From a virus: a stretch of DNA of 39,931 bases. Shown in pieces: positions 29,348 through 39,541 of this stretch. The stretch is from positions 1 through 39,931 of IMG/VR virus record IMGVR_UViG_3300032116_000514, one strand, 5' to 3'. A program made the translations under genes and the position numbers. Position 1 is the first letter of the stretch, and each line of letters starts with the position of its first letter. The notes below the pieces were generated by a model that was not told the origin of the DNA, made no database searches, and saw only the letters and a list, made by a program, of their open reading frames with translations.

Positions 29348-29532
29348 TATTCTGTTTCCTTTTCTCCATATAGCGGTGATGCGTTGAGTAATTCTACTTC
29401 ACGCTTCGTCATAATTCCGCCTTGTTCATCTAGTTTTGTGCGCGCTTCCATAGCGTCATCAGCAACAACATGAACAAGCATTGTTACTTCATAACTATAT
29501 ACATGGGTCATTTTTGTTTTTTTCTTTTCCAT
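29347..29532 (-). CDS. Hypothetical protein, 61 aa
   Basis: This is not recognised. A basic start (MEKKKTKMTHVYSYEVTMLV) is followed by DDAMEARTKLDEQGGIMTKR, a short alpha/beta unit. GGAGAAGG lies upstream of the first ATG, so that start is preferred. It sits between the glycine-rich adhesin and the NYAGIG-type protein. Confidence 0.6.
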   Translation of the reverse strand: MEKKKTKMTHVYSYEVTMLVHVVADDAMEARTKLDEQGGIMTKREVELLNASPLYGEKETE

Positions 29533-29545
29533 TGAGCCTTCTCCT

Positions 29546-32500
29546 TTATGCTGGATAACGAATGATAACTATACCTGAACCACCTGCGGCACTGCTTTGT
29601 GAGAAGCCACCGCCACCACCGCCACCGCCAGTATTTGCAGTTCCAGCGACAGGGCTAACTTGTGGGCTTCCGTTTCCTGAACCACCAGCGCCACCGCCAC
29701 CTGAACCACCAGCGCCACCAGTAGCAGGTTCACCAGTTCCGTGAGCGCCACCACCGCCACCACCAGCACGCGTTACAGAAGTTCCAGTAATTGATGAAGC
29801 CAAACCATTACCACCAGCACCAGCAGTAGATGAAGAACCACCACCTGAGTTTCCATTACTTCCTGCGGAACTCGCACCGCCACCACCACCAGCAGCACCA
29901 TTATTGCCACCAGAGTTGTAAGTACCTTGACCACCACTCAAACCTTGACCAGTAGTACCTGAACCGCCCGGAATAGTTGATGGACTTGAAGAACCACCAG
30001 TTCCGCCACCACCCGAACCACCATTTGCTGATGATTGCGCAGGAGAAGAACCACTTCCAGTTCCGCCACCAAGAGAGGTGATTGTGCTGAATACGCTATT
30101 GCTTCCAGCAGAACCATCAGTTGCTCCACCAGCACCTACTGTAACTGCGTAAGCCTGTACTGATAAAGATAATGGGTTTTCAGAAACGCTATTACCGCCT
30201 GAAGTGCCAACAGATGTGCGATATCCACCAGCACCTCCACCGCCACCTGAGAATCCGCCATTACCAGCACCGCCACCAGCGATAACTAAGAAATCAGCAA
30301 CTAACGATTGATTAGGTGTAAATGTGCCCGATGAAGTGAATGTGTGAATGTAGTTAGTGCCATCAAAAGTGATAGTTCCACCAGTTGCTTTAGGCTGAAC
30401 CATAGGATAACTGATAATGACAACACCTGAACCACCAGCACCGCCACCTGCGTTGGGAGATGATGTATCACCACCGCCACCACCACCGCCACCTGTGTTT
30501 GAGGCACCTGCTTGTGCTTTTGTTCCATTGACACTTCCATTACCACCACCGCCAGCACCGCCAGCACCTATAGCGCCATCACCGAAAGCACCACCACCAC
30601 CACCGCCAGCATAAAATTGAGCAAAACCGCTAATTGAAGATGATGAACCAACACCACCTTGTCCTCCTGCGATATTTGAACCTGTCGTACCAGCACCGCC
30701 AGCACCACCGCCACCGCCACCGCCATAAGAAGGTGGCTGATTACCAGCACCATTTCCACCACTATTACCTTGTGATGGACTCGTTGAAGGAGTGTTTCCT
30801 GCTCCGCCACTAGCAGTCCATTGACCACCGCCACCTGAACCACCCGCGCCACCTGACGAATTTGGTCCTGCTGTACCGCCGTTATTTCCACCACCTCTAC
30901 CGCCACCTGCGGAAGTGATAGTAGAAAATATGGAGTTGTTTCCTGCTGTGTTATCACCAGTTTGTTCATTGTTATTACTTGCGCCAGTTCCACCAGCACC
31001 GACAGTAATTGAATATGCTTGTGCCGTTACTGAAAATGCCGACCCTGTTCTGTATCCGCCAGCACCACCGCCTCCAGCGTGTCTTGAACCACCACCACCA
31101 CCACCAGCGACAACAAGATAATTGACACTCAAAGATTCTGTCGGAGTGAATGTTCCTGACGAAGTAAAAGTATGAATCCAATTAGTTCCATCGGTACTTA
31201 TATTTCCACCAGTTGCTTTTGGTGATAGCGTTGTAGTTGGATAACGAACAATGACAAGTCCTGAACCACCAGCACCGCCAGCAGGAATGTTGTTATTGTT
31301 GTAAGAGTTACCGCCACCACCGCCACCTGTGTTCGCTGTACCAGCAGAACCAGCAGAACCAGCAGGACCACCATTACCGCCACCGCCAATACCGCCAGCA
31401 CCATTACTAACATTTCTTCCACTGTTAGTAGAACCGCCACCGCCACCGCCACCAGCGTAATATCCTGAAACACCTGTGCCTGTCGTGCTTGCCCAAGAAC
31501 TAAATGCGTTTGTACCTGCTCCGCCGTCACCTGAACCAGTACCAACACCTGAATCTTGTCCTCTTACACCAGCCGCACCAGCACCACCACCGCCACCTGA
31601 GCCATAATAACCATCACCATAAGGACGCGGATTATTGTGACCACCTGTACCAGCATTATTGCCTTGTCCTGCTGTATTTTGTCCAAAAAAGTATTGGTCA
31701 TAATAATTACCGCCACCACCTGAACCGCCATTTTGTCGTGTGCGACCACCACCAACAGCGGCAGTTAGCGATAAAGAACCACCAGTAACATTTGAATTAG
31801 ACCCATTAGAACCAGCGGAACCTCCAGCACCCACCGTGACTGTGTAATTTGTTCCGTTAGCAAATGTTAGACCTTGAAGTGTAGGAACTAATCCGCCAGC
31901 ACCACCACCGCCGCCAAAATCATTACTGTTTGGAGATTGTTCACCTGAACCACCACCTGCTATTACAAGAGTTTGTCCGTAATTGATTGTTGAAGTAGGA
32001 GTGAATGTGCCTGAAGAAGTAAATGTGTGATAGAAAAATTTACCGTCATAAGAAACAGTTCCACCAGTTGCTAAAACACCATTAGAAGAAGCAAATGAAC
32101 CTGACGAATTGAATGTATGAATTGTGTAAGAACCTGATGTTGTTTTAGTTCCGCCACCAAAATAATAACCAGAAGCGACAGCAGAAGTTAGATAACGCAT
32201 AATGACAACGCCTGAACCGCCATTACCTCCTGATGAAAACCCACCACCATTAGCGCCACCACCACCGCCACCAGTATTTGCGCTTCCGTTATTGGCTCCA
32301 GCATTTGCGCCACCACCAGTACCGCCACTACCACCGCTTCCATTATTGGCTCCGCCACCACCACCACCTGCGTATGTGACAGACGAACCTGAAATCAATG
32401 TGGCTACACCATTACCACCATTACCGCCACCTGATGAACCTGTTGTTCCAGCAGCACTAGCACCACCGCCACCACCGCTTAGGTTTCCTGATGTACCACC

Positions 32501-32953
32501 GCCACCATTACCACCTGCATAACCTTGATTACTTGTGCCAGCACCACCAGTAGATGTATTGGCACCACCACCGCCACCAGAACCACCGCTTGTACCATTA
32601 TTACTTTCACCACCGCCACCACCGCCACCGAAAGAAACGATTGGCGTGATTGTGCCTCCACTTATGCTTGAAGTTCCGCCTTGACTTCCAGTTGCCGCAG
32701 TATTTCCACCACTCGTACCAACTGCGCCACCTGCTCCAACAGTGACTGTGTAAGTAGAATTATAGGCAAGGGTCAATGCACTTTCCAAAGAACCTCCACC
32801 GCCAGTTGCGGTAACAGTTGAACGCAAACCACCAGCACCACCACCACCAGAGTTATGCTTTCCTCCACCGCCACCGCCAGCAACAACTAAATAATCAACC
32901 GATAAACCGAGACGACCTGTTTTGGCTGAATCAAGAACTCCAATAATAGGCAT
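29546..32953 (-). CDS. Giant glycine-rich tail adhesin, 1,135 aa
   Basis: The protein begins MPIIGVLDSAKTGRLGLSVD and is built of about four modules. Each module has YLVVAGGGGGG-type entry, long Gly/Ser/Asn-rich stretches with GGGGGGG runs, a YTVTVGAGG strand, and an end like VIMRYP. Joins of the type TGGTISYDGKFFYHTFTSSG separate them (near 310, 560 and 860). This fits Gly_rich_2-type adhesins, where poly-Gly II helices form a compact receptor-binding tip, as in T4-like gp38. It is the likeliest host-range determinant. Its start overlaps the next gene's stop (TAATG). Confidence 0.82.
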   Translation of the reverse strand: MPIIGVLDSAKTGRLGLSVDYLVVAGGGGGGKHNSGGGGAGGLRSTVTATGGGGSLESALTLAYNSTYTVTVGAGGAVGTSGGNTAATGSQGGTSSISGGTITPIVSFGGGGGGGESNNGTSGGSGGGGGANTSTGGAGTSNQGYAGGNGGGGTSGNLSGGGGGASAAGTTGSSGGGNGGNGVATLISGSSVTYAGGGGGGANNGSGGSGGTGGGANAGANNGSANTGGGGGGANGGGFSSGGNGGSGVVIMRYLTSAVASGYYFGGGTKTTSGSYTIHTFNSSGSFASSNGVLATGGTVSYDGKFFYHTFTSSGTFTPTSTINYGQTLVIAGGGSGEQSPNSNDFGGGGGAGGLVPTLQGLTFANGTNYTVTVGAGGSAGSNGSNSNVTGGSLSLTAAVGGGRTRQNGGSGGGGNYYDQYFFGQNTAGQGNNAGTGGHNNPRPYGDGYYGSGGGGGAGAAGVRGQDSGVGTGSGDGGAGTNAFSSWASTTGTGVSGYYAGGGGGGGSTNSGRNVSNGAGGIGGGGNGGPAGSAGSAGTANTGGGGGGNSYNNNNIPAGGAGGSGLVIVRYPTTTLSPKATGGNISTDGTNWIHTFTSSGTFTPTESLSVNYLVVAGGGGGGSRHAGGGGAGGYRTGSAFSVTAQAYSITVGAGGTGASNNNEQTGDNTAGNNSIFSTITSAGGGRGGGNNGGTAGPNSSGGAGGSGGGGQWTASGGAGNTPSTSPSQGNSGGNGAGNQPPSYGGGGGGGAGGAGTTGSNIAGGQGGVGSSSSISGFAQFYAGGGGGGAFGDGAIGAGGAGGGGNGSVNGTKAQAGASNTGGGGGGGGDTSSPNAGGGAGGSGVVIISYPMVQPKATGGTITFDGTNYIHTFTSSGTFTPNQSLVADFLVIAGGGAGNGGFSGGGGGAGGYRTSVGTSGGNSVSENPLSLSVQAYAVTVGAGGATDGSAGSNSVFSTITSLGGGTGSGSSPAQSSANGGSGGGGTGGSSSPSTIPGGSGTTGQGLSGGQGTYNSGGNNGAAGGGGGASSAGSNGNSGGGSSSTAGAGGNGLASSITGTSVTRAGGGGGGAHGTGEPATGGAGGSGGGGAGGSGNGSPQVSPVAGTANTGGGGGGGGFSQSSAAGGSGIVIIRYPA

Positions 32954-33717
32954 TAGGCAATATCTCCTACTACATACCAAGTATCTGTGCCTGTTTTGAT
33001 ACAGGTAGCAGATGAGTTTTGTGCGCGTAGTTTAGGTGCTGTTGCAGTCGCTCCTGTTGAATTGATAGTTGTAGTAGCAGGAGTTGTTGCTTGAATTGTT
33101 AGTTGTCCAGAACCAGTTTGAATAATTGTGATTTGAGTTCCTGTTGGAAACGCTACTGAGCCGTTAGTAGGAATGTTGATTGTTCCTGCTGTTGAACCAT
33201 TGCTTGCTAATAAAATATCGCCTTGGTCTGTAAGTTGAAGCGTATAAGCATTAGCAGAAAATGATGGCGTGACGAGAGGCTGACGAATGACAGCATCAGC
33301 AAAAGTTCCGCCTGAAATCGTTGGGCTAGTTCCAAATACAAGTGCGCCGGAACCAGTTTCGTCTGTTACAGCAGCAGCGAGATTTGCCGATGAAGGCGTA
33401 CCGAGCCATGTTGCTACACCTGTACCGAAAGATGTGATTCCAGTTCCGCCATTAGCGACAGATACAGGAGTAGAAAGCGAAATAGTTCCGCTTCCTGTAA
33501 TTGTGCCACCTGATAAACCAGTACCAGCAGTTACGCTAGTTACAGTTCCAGTTCCGCCGAAATAGGAAAGCGAGTTCCACGCAGTAGAACCATTACCGAT
33601 TTTTGCTTTACCTGTATCACTTTCAAATCCCCACTCACCTGCGGCAAGAGTTGGATTTGTTGAAGTCCATTGTGCGGCAGTTCCGCGCCGTACTTGAATT
33701 TGTGTGACTACTGCCAT
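32953..33717 (-). CDS. Tail fibre protein with RRGTAAQW N-terminus
   Basis: IQVRRGTAAQWTSTNPTLAA then GEWGFESDTGKAKIGNGS is the typical start of phage fibre and hyaluronidase-like proteins. A Gly/Ser/Thr-rich shaft contains VANGGTGITSFGTG. The C-terminal ~90 residues (GQLTIQ ... STGATATAPKLRAQNSSAT, WYVVGDIA) closely resemble the end of the 377-residue protein at 33974-35107. Confidence 0.78.
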   Translation of the reverse strand: MAVVTQIQVRRGTAAQWTSTNPTLAAGEWGFESDTGKAKIGNGSTAWNSLSYFGGTGTVTSVTAGTGLSGGTITGSGTISLSTPVSVANGGTGITSFGTGVATWLGTPSSANLAAAVTDETGSGALVFGTSPTISGGTFADAVIRQPLVTPSFSANAYTLQLTDQGDILLASNGSTAGTINIPTNGSVAFPTGTQITIIQTGSGQLTIQATTPATTTINSTGATATAPKLRAQNSSATCIKTGTDTWYVVGDIA

Positions 33718-33977
33718 TATGGAGTTCCCCCATTTACTGTTTGCGTAGCGGTATCAGATGGATTTGCGCCACCCATATAAGGTGCGATTCCATCAAATAC
33801 ACCAGCATCTATTTCGGTTAGTGTTGTTGAAGCGCCAACGACTTGCCAAGCAGAGCCGTCATACACTTTGAGTCCTGTTGAAGTATTGAAATATAAATCG
33901 CCAGCCCGTAGCGTAGGAGTTGAAATGTCCGAAGCCGAAGCAGGAACATTCGTAGGTGTAAGGGCTAAACGACTCAT
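33717..33977 (-). CDS. Small fibre-associated protein, 86 aa
   Basis: LRAGDLYFNTSTGLKVYDGS followed by AWQVVG is the short fibre-adaptor module also seen in the 506- and 207-residue fibres. Little else can be said. It is linked to both neighbours by overlaps (TAATG and ATGA), so it is probably assembled with them. Confidence 0.65.
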   Translation of the reverse strand: MSRLALTPTNVPASASDISTPTLRAGDLYFNTSTGLKVYDGSAWQVVGASTTLTEIDAGVFDGIAPYMGGANPSDTATQTVNGGTP

Positions 33978-35107
33978 GAAATATCACCTACCACTAACCA
34001 GTTGTCCGTTGAGGTCTGGATTAGTGTAGCACTTGAATACTGTGCGCGTAATGCTGGCGCGCTGGCAGTTGCGCCTGTTGAAACTACTGTCACGCCACCT
34101 GTTCCTGATACTGTGACTTGACCTGCGCCTAGTTGAACGATGTTAATTTGCGCGCCGACAGGATAGTTTACAGATGCGTTGAGCGGAATCGTAAGAGCAA
34201 TAGCAGATGCATTAGTCAGCGTGACAAGTTTGCCGTTATCAGCAAGAACTGTCGTATAGGTTGTTCCTGTTTGTGAGTTGATACCAAGATTGATGAGAGG
34301 CGAGGAAAGTGTTTTATTAGCGAGCGTCTGCGCGGTAGTGAGGTCGGCTGTAACGCTTGTGTCGATAGCAACGCTGACCGAAGTTGTACCTGTGACAGTA
34401 ATACCTGTGCCACCATTGACAGTTGTAACACCGCCAGCAGCAGCCGTAGTCTGAGTTGTACCATCTTGAAAAGTTAGAGTTCCATCTACACCGACAGCGA
34501 ATTTCTGTGTGCCTGTGCTGTCATTGACTTTGATGGCTTTGCCTGTTTGTCCTGCTACGCCATTCGCAACAATAGTATTCGCGGCAGTAGCCTGAGCAGT
34601 AAATTCATGTTCGCTAAATTGCGCCGTAACGCGTGTATCTGTGATGTTTGCGTTCGTAATAGATGTTGCGTTTGCCGCGACAGCAACATAAGCCAAAGTA
34701 AGAGAGTTCGCAGGTGCGGCAGGTGGTACTGGGCTACCTGCAGGAGTTCCTGTAACGACAGCATAAACGACTTGATTAGAAGCACCTGAATAGTACGAGT
34801 CTTGTACTTTGATTACTACGCGGTCAATACGCGCCTGAGCAGGGTCGGCAGTAGCGATAGCGACAGTTGTAGCGGCATCGTTATACGCGATGTATAAACC
34901 TTGATTAGCGACTTCTGTGCCGTTGATAAGTGCGTGTCCTGCGGCAACTGATACCGCCATAGAAGGAGTACCTGTTTGTGACACTTTCATGGAACCGTAA
35001 TCGGCTACGCCTTGCGACTTCCATACTGCACCAGTAGTGGTGAGTCGGTCATTGTCGGCAGGGTGAGTGCCGTTTTGTAACCACGAAGGCGGTGTTCTTA
35101 GTGCCAT
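33974..35107 (-). CDS. Baseplate / receptor-binding fibre protein, 377 aa
   Basis: TPPSWLQNGTHPADNDRLTT and VSVAAGHALINGTEVANQGL, then DPAQARIDRVVIKVQDSYYS, match minor tail proteins at the tail tip. The C-terminal module ends TGATASAPALRAQYSSATLI ... WLVVGDIS and is shared with the 254-residue fibre. AGGAGAAG precedes the start. It probably links the distal tail protein to the fibres. Confidence 0.75.
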   Translation of the reverse strand: MALRTPPSWLQNGTHPADNDRLTTTGAVWKSQGVADYGSMKVSQTGTPSMAVSVAAGHALINGTEVANQGLYIAYNDAATTVAIATADPAQARIDRVVIKVQDSYYSGASNQVVYAVVTGTPAGSPVPPAAPANSLTLAYVAVAANATSITNANITDTRVTAQFSEHEFTAQATAANTIVANGVAGQTGKAIKVNDSTGTQKFAVGVDGTLTFQDGTTQTTAAAGGVTTVNGGTGITVTGTTSVSVAIDTSVTADLTTAQTLANKTLSSPLINLGINSQTGTTYTTVLADNGKLVTLTNASAIALTIPLNASVNYPVGAQINIVQLGAGQVTVSGTGGVTVVSTGATASAPALRAQYSSATLIQTSTDNWLVVGDIS

Positions 35108-35115
35108 TTCTTCTC

Positions 35116-36015
35116 CTAGATATATGCGCTACGCCACGATACAACACAAGCAGTATTGCCGTCTGTTCCCGTAGCAGTAAAAGTGTAGTACGAAGTTCCG
35201 GGTGGAGCAGCGAACCAAGTAGAGGCGTTGTTGAGTAACGCTCTGCGTGATACGCCATTGAGTGTCACAGTTCTATAATCTGTGTTAAGAATCAACTCAT
35301 CTTCCGTGCCGAGAGTTGTGTCTATTTGAAGATAAAGTCCAGCCGTTACATTCGTGACGCGTGGGTTAATCGCAGGACCTTGAATTGAAATCGTTGGATA
35401 GGTAGTAGTCCAACCATTGTTCGTAATAAGGTTCGGCGCACCAGCACCACCGCCAAAATACATACCATCTTCAAATGGATTGTTGCTACCTGATGAAGGT
35501 GGCTCAGTATAAACACGATTATAGGTACGACCAGCAACAGTAGTCGCGTTGATAAGGTCAGTAGTTTGTAGCGTATCATCGTAATAGCGTGGGTCAGGAC
35601 AGAAAAACTCATACATGACCGTAGCCAAACCCGATGAGTATTCGGTGTTGATAGTCAATGCTCTACGCCGAACACGCGCATTAAAGCGTTGTAGGCTACT
35701 GCCCGGAAGTTGAAATTGAAGTAATCCTGTGCCTTGTTGTTGTGGCACGAGGTTTTCTTGTAACAAATCAAGATAGTAGTTCATAGAGTAGTTAGAATCG
35801 CCACGAACTGTCATTGTAAAAACAAGCGTTCTACCTGAAAGAAAATCGCGACCTGTCCACATACCATCTTGATAACCACGATTATCGTCTTGATTACGAA
35901 TGACAGGTAAATCCTCAAGTCCGTCGATAGTCATAATCTGATAGACAGAATTGCCACCGCCGAACTCAAAGTCGTTGAAAGCAAAACGATAATCAACTAG
36001 CGAGGCAACAGGCAT
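35116..36015 (-). CDS. Distal tail protein (Dit-like)
   Basis: This 299-residue protein starts VASLVDYRFAFNDFEFGGGN. It has DGMWTGRDFLSGRTLVFTMT in its first domain and a C-terminal beta-rich domain with PAINPRVTNVTAGLYLQIDT. That is the two-domain pattern of Dit proteins directly after a tape measure gene. Its start overlaps the tape-measure stop (TAATG). It would form the ring joining the tail tube to the tail tip. Confidence 0.82.
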   Translation of the reverse strand: MPVASLVDYRFAFNDFEFGGGNSVYQIMTIDGLEDLPVIRNQDDNRGYQDGMWTGRDFLSGRTLVFTMTVRGDSNYSMNYYLDLLQENLVPQQQGTGLLQFQLPGSSLQRFNARVRRRALTINTEYSSGLATVMYEFFCPDPRYYDDTLQTTDLINATTVAGRTYNRVYTEPPSSGSNNPFEDGMYFGGGAGAPNLITNNGWTTTYPTISIQGPAINPRVTNVTAGLYLQIDTTLGTEDELILNTDYRTVTLNGVSRRALLNNASTWFAAPPGTSYYTFTATGTDGNTACVVSWRSAYI

Positions 36016-39000
36016 TACTCTAACACCTTTCCACTTCTAGTGCGATATTGTACATCGCCCGAAGTTCTAATAGACCAACCAACATCATTGGCTATGTCCT
36101 GCGCGCTAGCATTTGTGTTTGCGTTGATAGTGATGCTTGGACCTGTTTTTAGACCCTGTCCAGTAATCGTAGCAAAGATATCTGCGATTCGTTGTCGCGC
36201 TACTGTTTCATTTGGCGTATCGTCAGGTTTCGCAGATGTAACAGTTCCAACACCATATTGAAATGTCCTATTGCCGACAGTAAATGTTTCAGGAAATCCT
36301 GATGGCGTTACAGCAGGAGTGATAGGTGTCGGTTCTACAACTACTGGTGTACCGCTAGGCGCTCCATCAGGTTCAGTAGATGGTGTTGATGCTGTCGTGA
36401 TAACGCAACCCATGAAATTAGCACTAAGTTCAACGCCAGCCTCGTTGTATGTAACGCTGAATTTCGCTTTACCCGAAGGGCAAGTGCCTACGCCGACTGC
36501 GCGTTCTTCAACCACAGTACGCGTAGTAGGAATGATATTCGGCGCTGTTGCAACAACACCAGGAGCCTGTAATGTGCTCAAAGACGCTAACGCTGCTTGA
36601 AGTTGGCGAATTTTCTCTTTAAGTTGCGCAATTTGTAAATCTATTGCGCTGATTTGTTCTGCCGTGCGAACATTGATAGCGTCAAGAGCAGCAGAGTAAG
36701 CATTAAAGGCTTCTGCGAGTGATTCTGTGAGTTGTTCTTCGTAGCCTTTAAGTTCTTTGTTCAGTTCAACTTGAACATTTGCAAGGTCGGCTGTGAGTTG
36801 CTCTGTCGCTAGAACAATGCCTGAGTTCATGCGTTTGGCTAAATCATCTACGCCGTGCGTTGATACGCTCTGCAATTTATCCCAATACGCTTTCATCTGC
36901 GCAATAGATTCAGGAGCGGAGTTGATAATAGTCTGCGCTAGTTGATGACCAACATCAGGACCTTGCGCTACGACTTCTTCAATGAAAGTTTGTGAGAATC
37001 CAAGACCAGCCAAAGTAGCAGCATCAGCAGCGAGCGTTTCTGCTTTCTTGGTTTGTAATCCTAGCGCAGCGAGAATACGCTCGGTGGTGCCGCCTTTCAT
37101 GTAGCGACCCTCAAATGTCAAAGCAGAGAAAATATCTCCTACTGTGCGATAAGTAGCGCTCTTGAACGCACCGCGTAGTTGGTCAACGGACTGTTTGACG
37201 ATTTCGGCACTACGCTTTGCTGCTGCTTCCTGCGCGGTGAATACATCTTTGTCGTACTGTGCGCGGATTTTCTTGACATCAATGTTGTATTGTTTCTCAA
37301 GTTCAGCGCGCTCTTTTGCTGCTTCTGCTAGTACTTTCGTGCGGTCAGCCTCGAGTTTGCCGATTTCTTTGTATGAGTCCGCAATAGCACGAATCATGTC
37401 TTGCTGTAATTTCTTGATTTCGCCTAGCGCTTCACGCATTCCGCCAGCCAAATTATCTACGAGGTCCTCTGCCTTTTTCATCGTGCTTTCAGCAGATAGA
37501 ATCGCTGCTTCATTACCGCTTTTCACAGCAGCCGTGTAATCATTCTGCGCTTTTGTGAGTTTAGCGATAGCAGCGTTGTACTGATTAGACGATGCTTGAT
37601 ACGCATTGACAGCACTCTGCGCCTGTAAAATCAACTCATCAACAGGATTCATGAGAATTTCTTGGACTGATTTGTTGAAATCGGTGCTAACAATGTCTTT
37701 CCAGAGCGCGCCTAATTCTTTGAACTCAGTTTTAGCCTTGTCGTTGAAATCTGCGATGGCTTGTGCTGCGCGTGCTAAACCGCTAGTAATATCATCAGCG
37801 ATAGTATCGCCAAGACCTTTGCCGTTTTCGAATCCCGGAATCGAAGGAATTTTGAAATCCCACTTGATTTCTAATTTTTTGCTTGTAAATTCGTCAATTT
37901 TTTTCTTAGCATCTTCGATGGCTTTTGTGTATTTGCCGATAGCCGCATATTGTTTTTCCCAATTAGCGAGGTCTTTCTTTGCTTCGGCTTCGCCTTCTTT
38001 ATCTCTACGGAATTTTGCCCACTCCAAACGCATTTTCATGCCAGCCTGAGTAACGAGCATGATGCCGCGTTCTAATGATTCATAACCAGCGACAATATTT
38101 TGAACTACGCCGAGAACCCATTTGCCTACTGAGCCGATTTTCTTGCGGAAATCTTCTGACGCGTTATAGGCTTTTACAAACGAGTATGCGATAGCGAAAA
38201 CGACAGCAGCAACACGCGCAATGGGTGAACGCAAAATAGTCAGCGCGAGCAGCGCAAGTTTTTTCGTCAAATTGACAACAGCAGGAATAAGCGCAACTGT
38301 GATGGCTGCTGCTAAAGCGATAACGAAATCGTTATTTTTCTTTATCCACGAACCTGTGTTATTGAGCGCACTGACAAATCTGTTGAGAACAGGCAGTACT
38401 TTCATGCCTATCGCTTCGAACAAATCGCCTAAATTCTCATTGAGAATCGCCAACTGACCTGCGAAAGTTTTGGCATACGCTTGTGCTTGACCGCCGAGGC
38501 GTTGTTCGAGTTGTTTCATAGCTTCAGCAGTTGCTACTGCTTTTGGCTTATTCGTATCGAGAATAATGCCGAATTCTTTGAATACTCTTGCGTTGCCGTT
38601 CTGCGCACGAATCAGCGCTCGCGCTGCTTCTTCCATGCCCATGTTCTTTGCGCGCGCGAGGTCTGCTGATAGCGCTAGTAAGCGATTGCTCTTTTCAACA
38701 TTGCCCGTAGCGGTAATCAAAACAGCATAAGCATCTGCCGCTTTTTCAGAACCGAAACCTAATTCTTCATAACTATCTACAAGTTTGGCTATATCCTGTC
38801 GGTTTTGTTCTGTTGATACACCGACATTCGCCATCGCTTGACCAAGACGATTCATGGACTTTTCCAAATCCATTACAGCCTTGACGCCGATACCCATGGA
38901 AACAACAGCAATAGCACCAAGAGCCTTCAACGCGCCCATGCCAACTACGGCTGCTTTCTGGAAACCTGACAACGCTTTGCCTGTTTTGATGGCTTGCGCT

Positions 39001-39104
39001 TCCATAGCCTTCAACTGCGTATTTACTTTGCCGAAAGTTGCAATAGCCTGTGTCGCGTTGGCTTGAACTTCAAAGAGGACAGGTGGTAAAAAACTACCAA
39101 TCAT
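36015..39104 (-). CDS. Tape measure protein
   Basis: This 1,029-residue protein has an N-terminal helical domain (FGKVNTQLKAMEAQAIKTGK, LEKSMNRLGQAMANVGVS) and the SEKAADAYAVLITATGNVEK motif of tape measures. Membrane-like helices lie near 52-80 and 263-300, followed by a coiled-coil region up to ~860 and a Pro/Thr-rich C-terminus. It sets tail length; at about 1.5 angstroms per residue this implies roughly 150 nm, an estimate. AGGAGG precedes the start. There is no peptidase domain. Confidence 0.92.
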   Translation of the reverse strand: MIGSFLPPVLFEVQANATQAIATFGKVNTQLKAMEAQAIKTGKALSGFQKAAVVGMGALKALGAIAVVSMGIGVKAVMDLEKSMNRLGQAMANVGVSTEQNRQDIAKLVDSYEELGFGSEKAADAYAVLITATGNVEKSNRLLALSADLARAKNMGMEEAARALIRAQNGNARVFKEFGIILDTNKPKAVATAEAMKQLEQRLGGQAQAYAKTFAGQLAILNENLGDLFEAIGMKVLPVLNRFVSALNNTGSWIKKNNDFVIALAAAITVALIPAVVNLTKKLALLALTILRSPIARVAAVVFAIAYSFVKAYNASEDFRKKIGSVGKWVLGVVQNIVAGYESLERGIMLVTQAGMKMRLEWAKFRRDKEGEAEAKKDLANWEKQYAAIGKYTKAIEDAKKKIDEFTSKKLEIKWDFKIPSIPGFENGKGLGDTIADDITSGLARAAQAIADFNDKAKTEFKELGALWKDIVSTDFNKSVQEILMNPVDELILQAQSAVNAYQASSNQYNAAIAKLTKAQNDYTAAVKSGNEAAILSAESTMKKAEDLVDNLAGGMREALGEIKKLQQDMIRAIADSYKEIGKLEADRTKVLAEAAKERAELEKQYNIDVKKIRAQYDKDVFTAQEAAAKRSAEIVKQSVDQLRGAFKSATYRTVGDIFSALTFEGRYMKGGTTERILAALGLQTKKAETLAADAATLAGLGFSQTFIEEVVAQGPDVGHQLAQTIINSAPESIAQMKAYWDKLQSVSTHGVDDLAKRMNSGIVLATEQLTADLANVQVELNKELKGYEEQLTESLAEAFNAYSAALDAINVRTAEQISAIDLQIAQLKEKIRQLQAALASLSTLQAPGVVATAPNIIPTTRTVVEERAVGVGTCPSGKAKFSVTYNEAGVELSANFMGCVITTASTPSTEPDGAPSGTPVVVEPTPITPAVTPSGFPETFTVGNRTFQYGVGTVTSAKPDDTPNETVARQRIADIFATITGQGLKTGPSITINANTNASAQDIANDVGWSIRTSGDVQYRTRSGKVLE

Positions 39105-39541
39105 TACCTGAACCTCCTAAAAAATTTGGATTGAACTTGCGGAACGATAACAGTACGGAATTTCTGATAAGCAGGTTCCATATACGGGAAACGAAGTCCT
39201 GCTGGCCAGTCACCGCCACCTAATTCTACTCTGCGTCCGTATTCAATAGTAGGACCAACTATTGCTGAATAGTTAGCAAATCCCATTTTGAAGCGTTCGC
39301 CACGAATCGAACGGCGCAGATTACCTGTGCGGTTCATAGGCGGTTGGTTCGGCGTGGCTTTCTCATAAACACGCCCACCGCGAGGACCTTTTGTGTAAGG
39401 TCGCGCGCCTTCGATTTGTTCTTTTGAAAGTTGAATCAAAGCAGTCATCATCTCGTCACGCGCCATTCGTGCTGAGTTGTTGATATCAGCACCGATTTTA
39501 TCAACGCCTTTTCTAACGAGTTTGAGATTGCTTGTTATCAC
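39104..39541 (-). CDS. HK97 gp10-like tail completion protein
   Basis: This 145-residue protein with SNLKLVRKGVDKIGADINNS, ATPNQPPMNRTGNLRRSIRG and IVGPTIEYGRRVELGGG matches the HK97 gp10 family of head-tail or tail completion proteins. The start is GTG, with the upstream chaperone extension overlapping by 29 bases. Its place between the chaperones and tape measure, rather than before the major tail gene, is somewhat unusual. Confidence 0.72.
   Translation of the reverse strand: MITSNLKLVRKGVDKIGADINNSARMARDEMMTALIQLSKEQIEGARPYTKGPRGGRVYEKATPNQPPMNRTGNLRRSIRGERFKMGFANYSAIVGPTIEYGRRVELGGGDWPAGLRFPYMEPAYQKFRTVIVPQVQSKFFRRFR

Noticed and set aside
29546-32953. Short GC-rich repeats that could suggest a CRISPR or satellite array
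   Set aside because: They are codons for Gly/Ser runs in one long frame with no constant repeat or spacer length.
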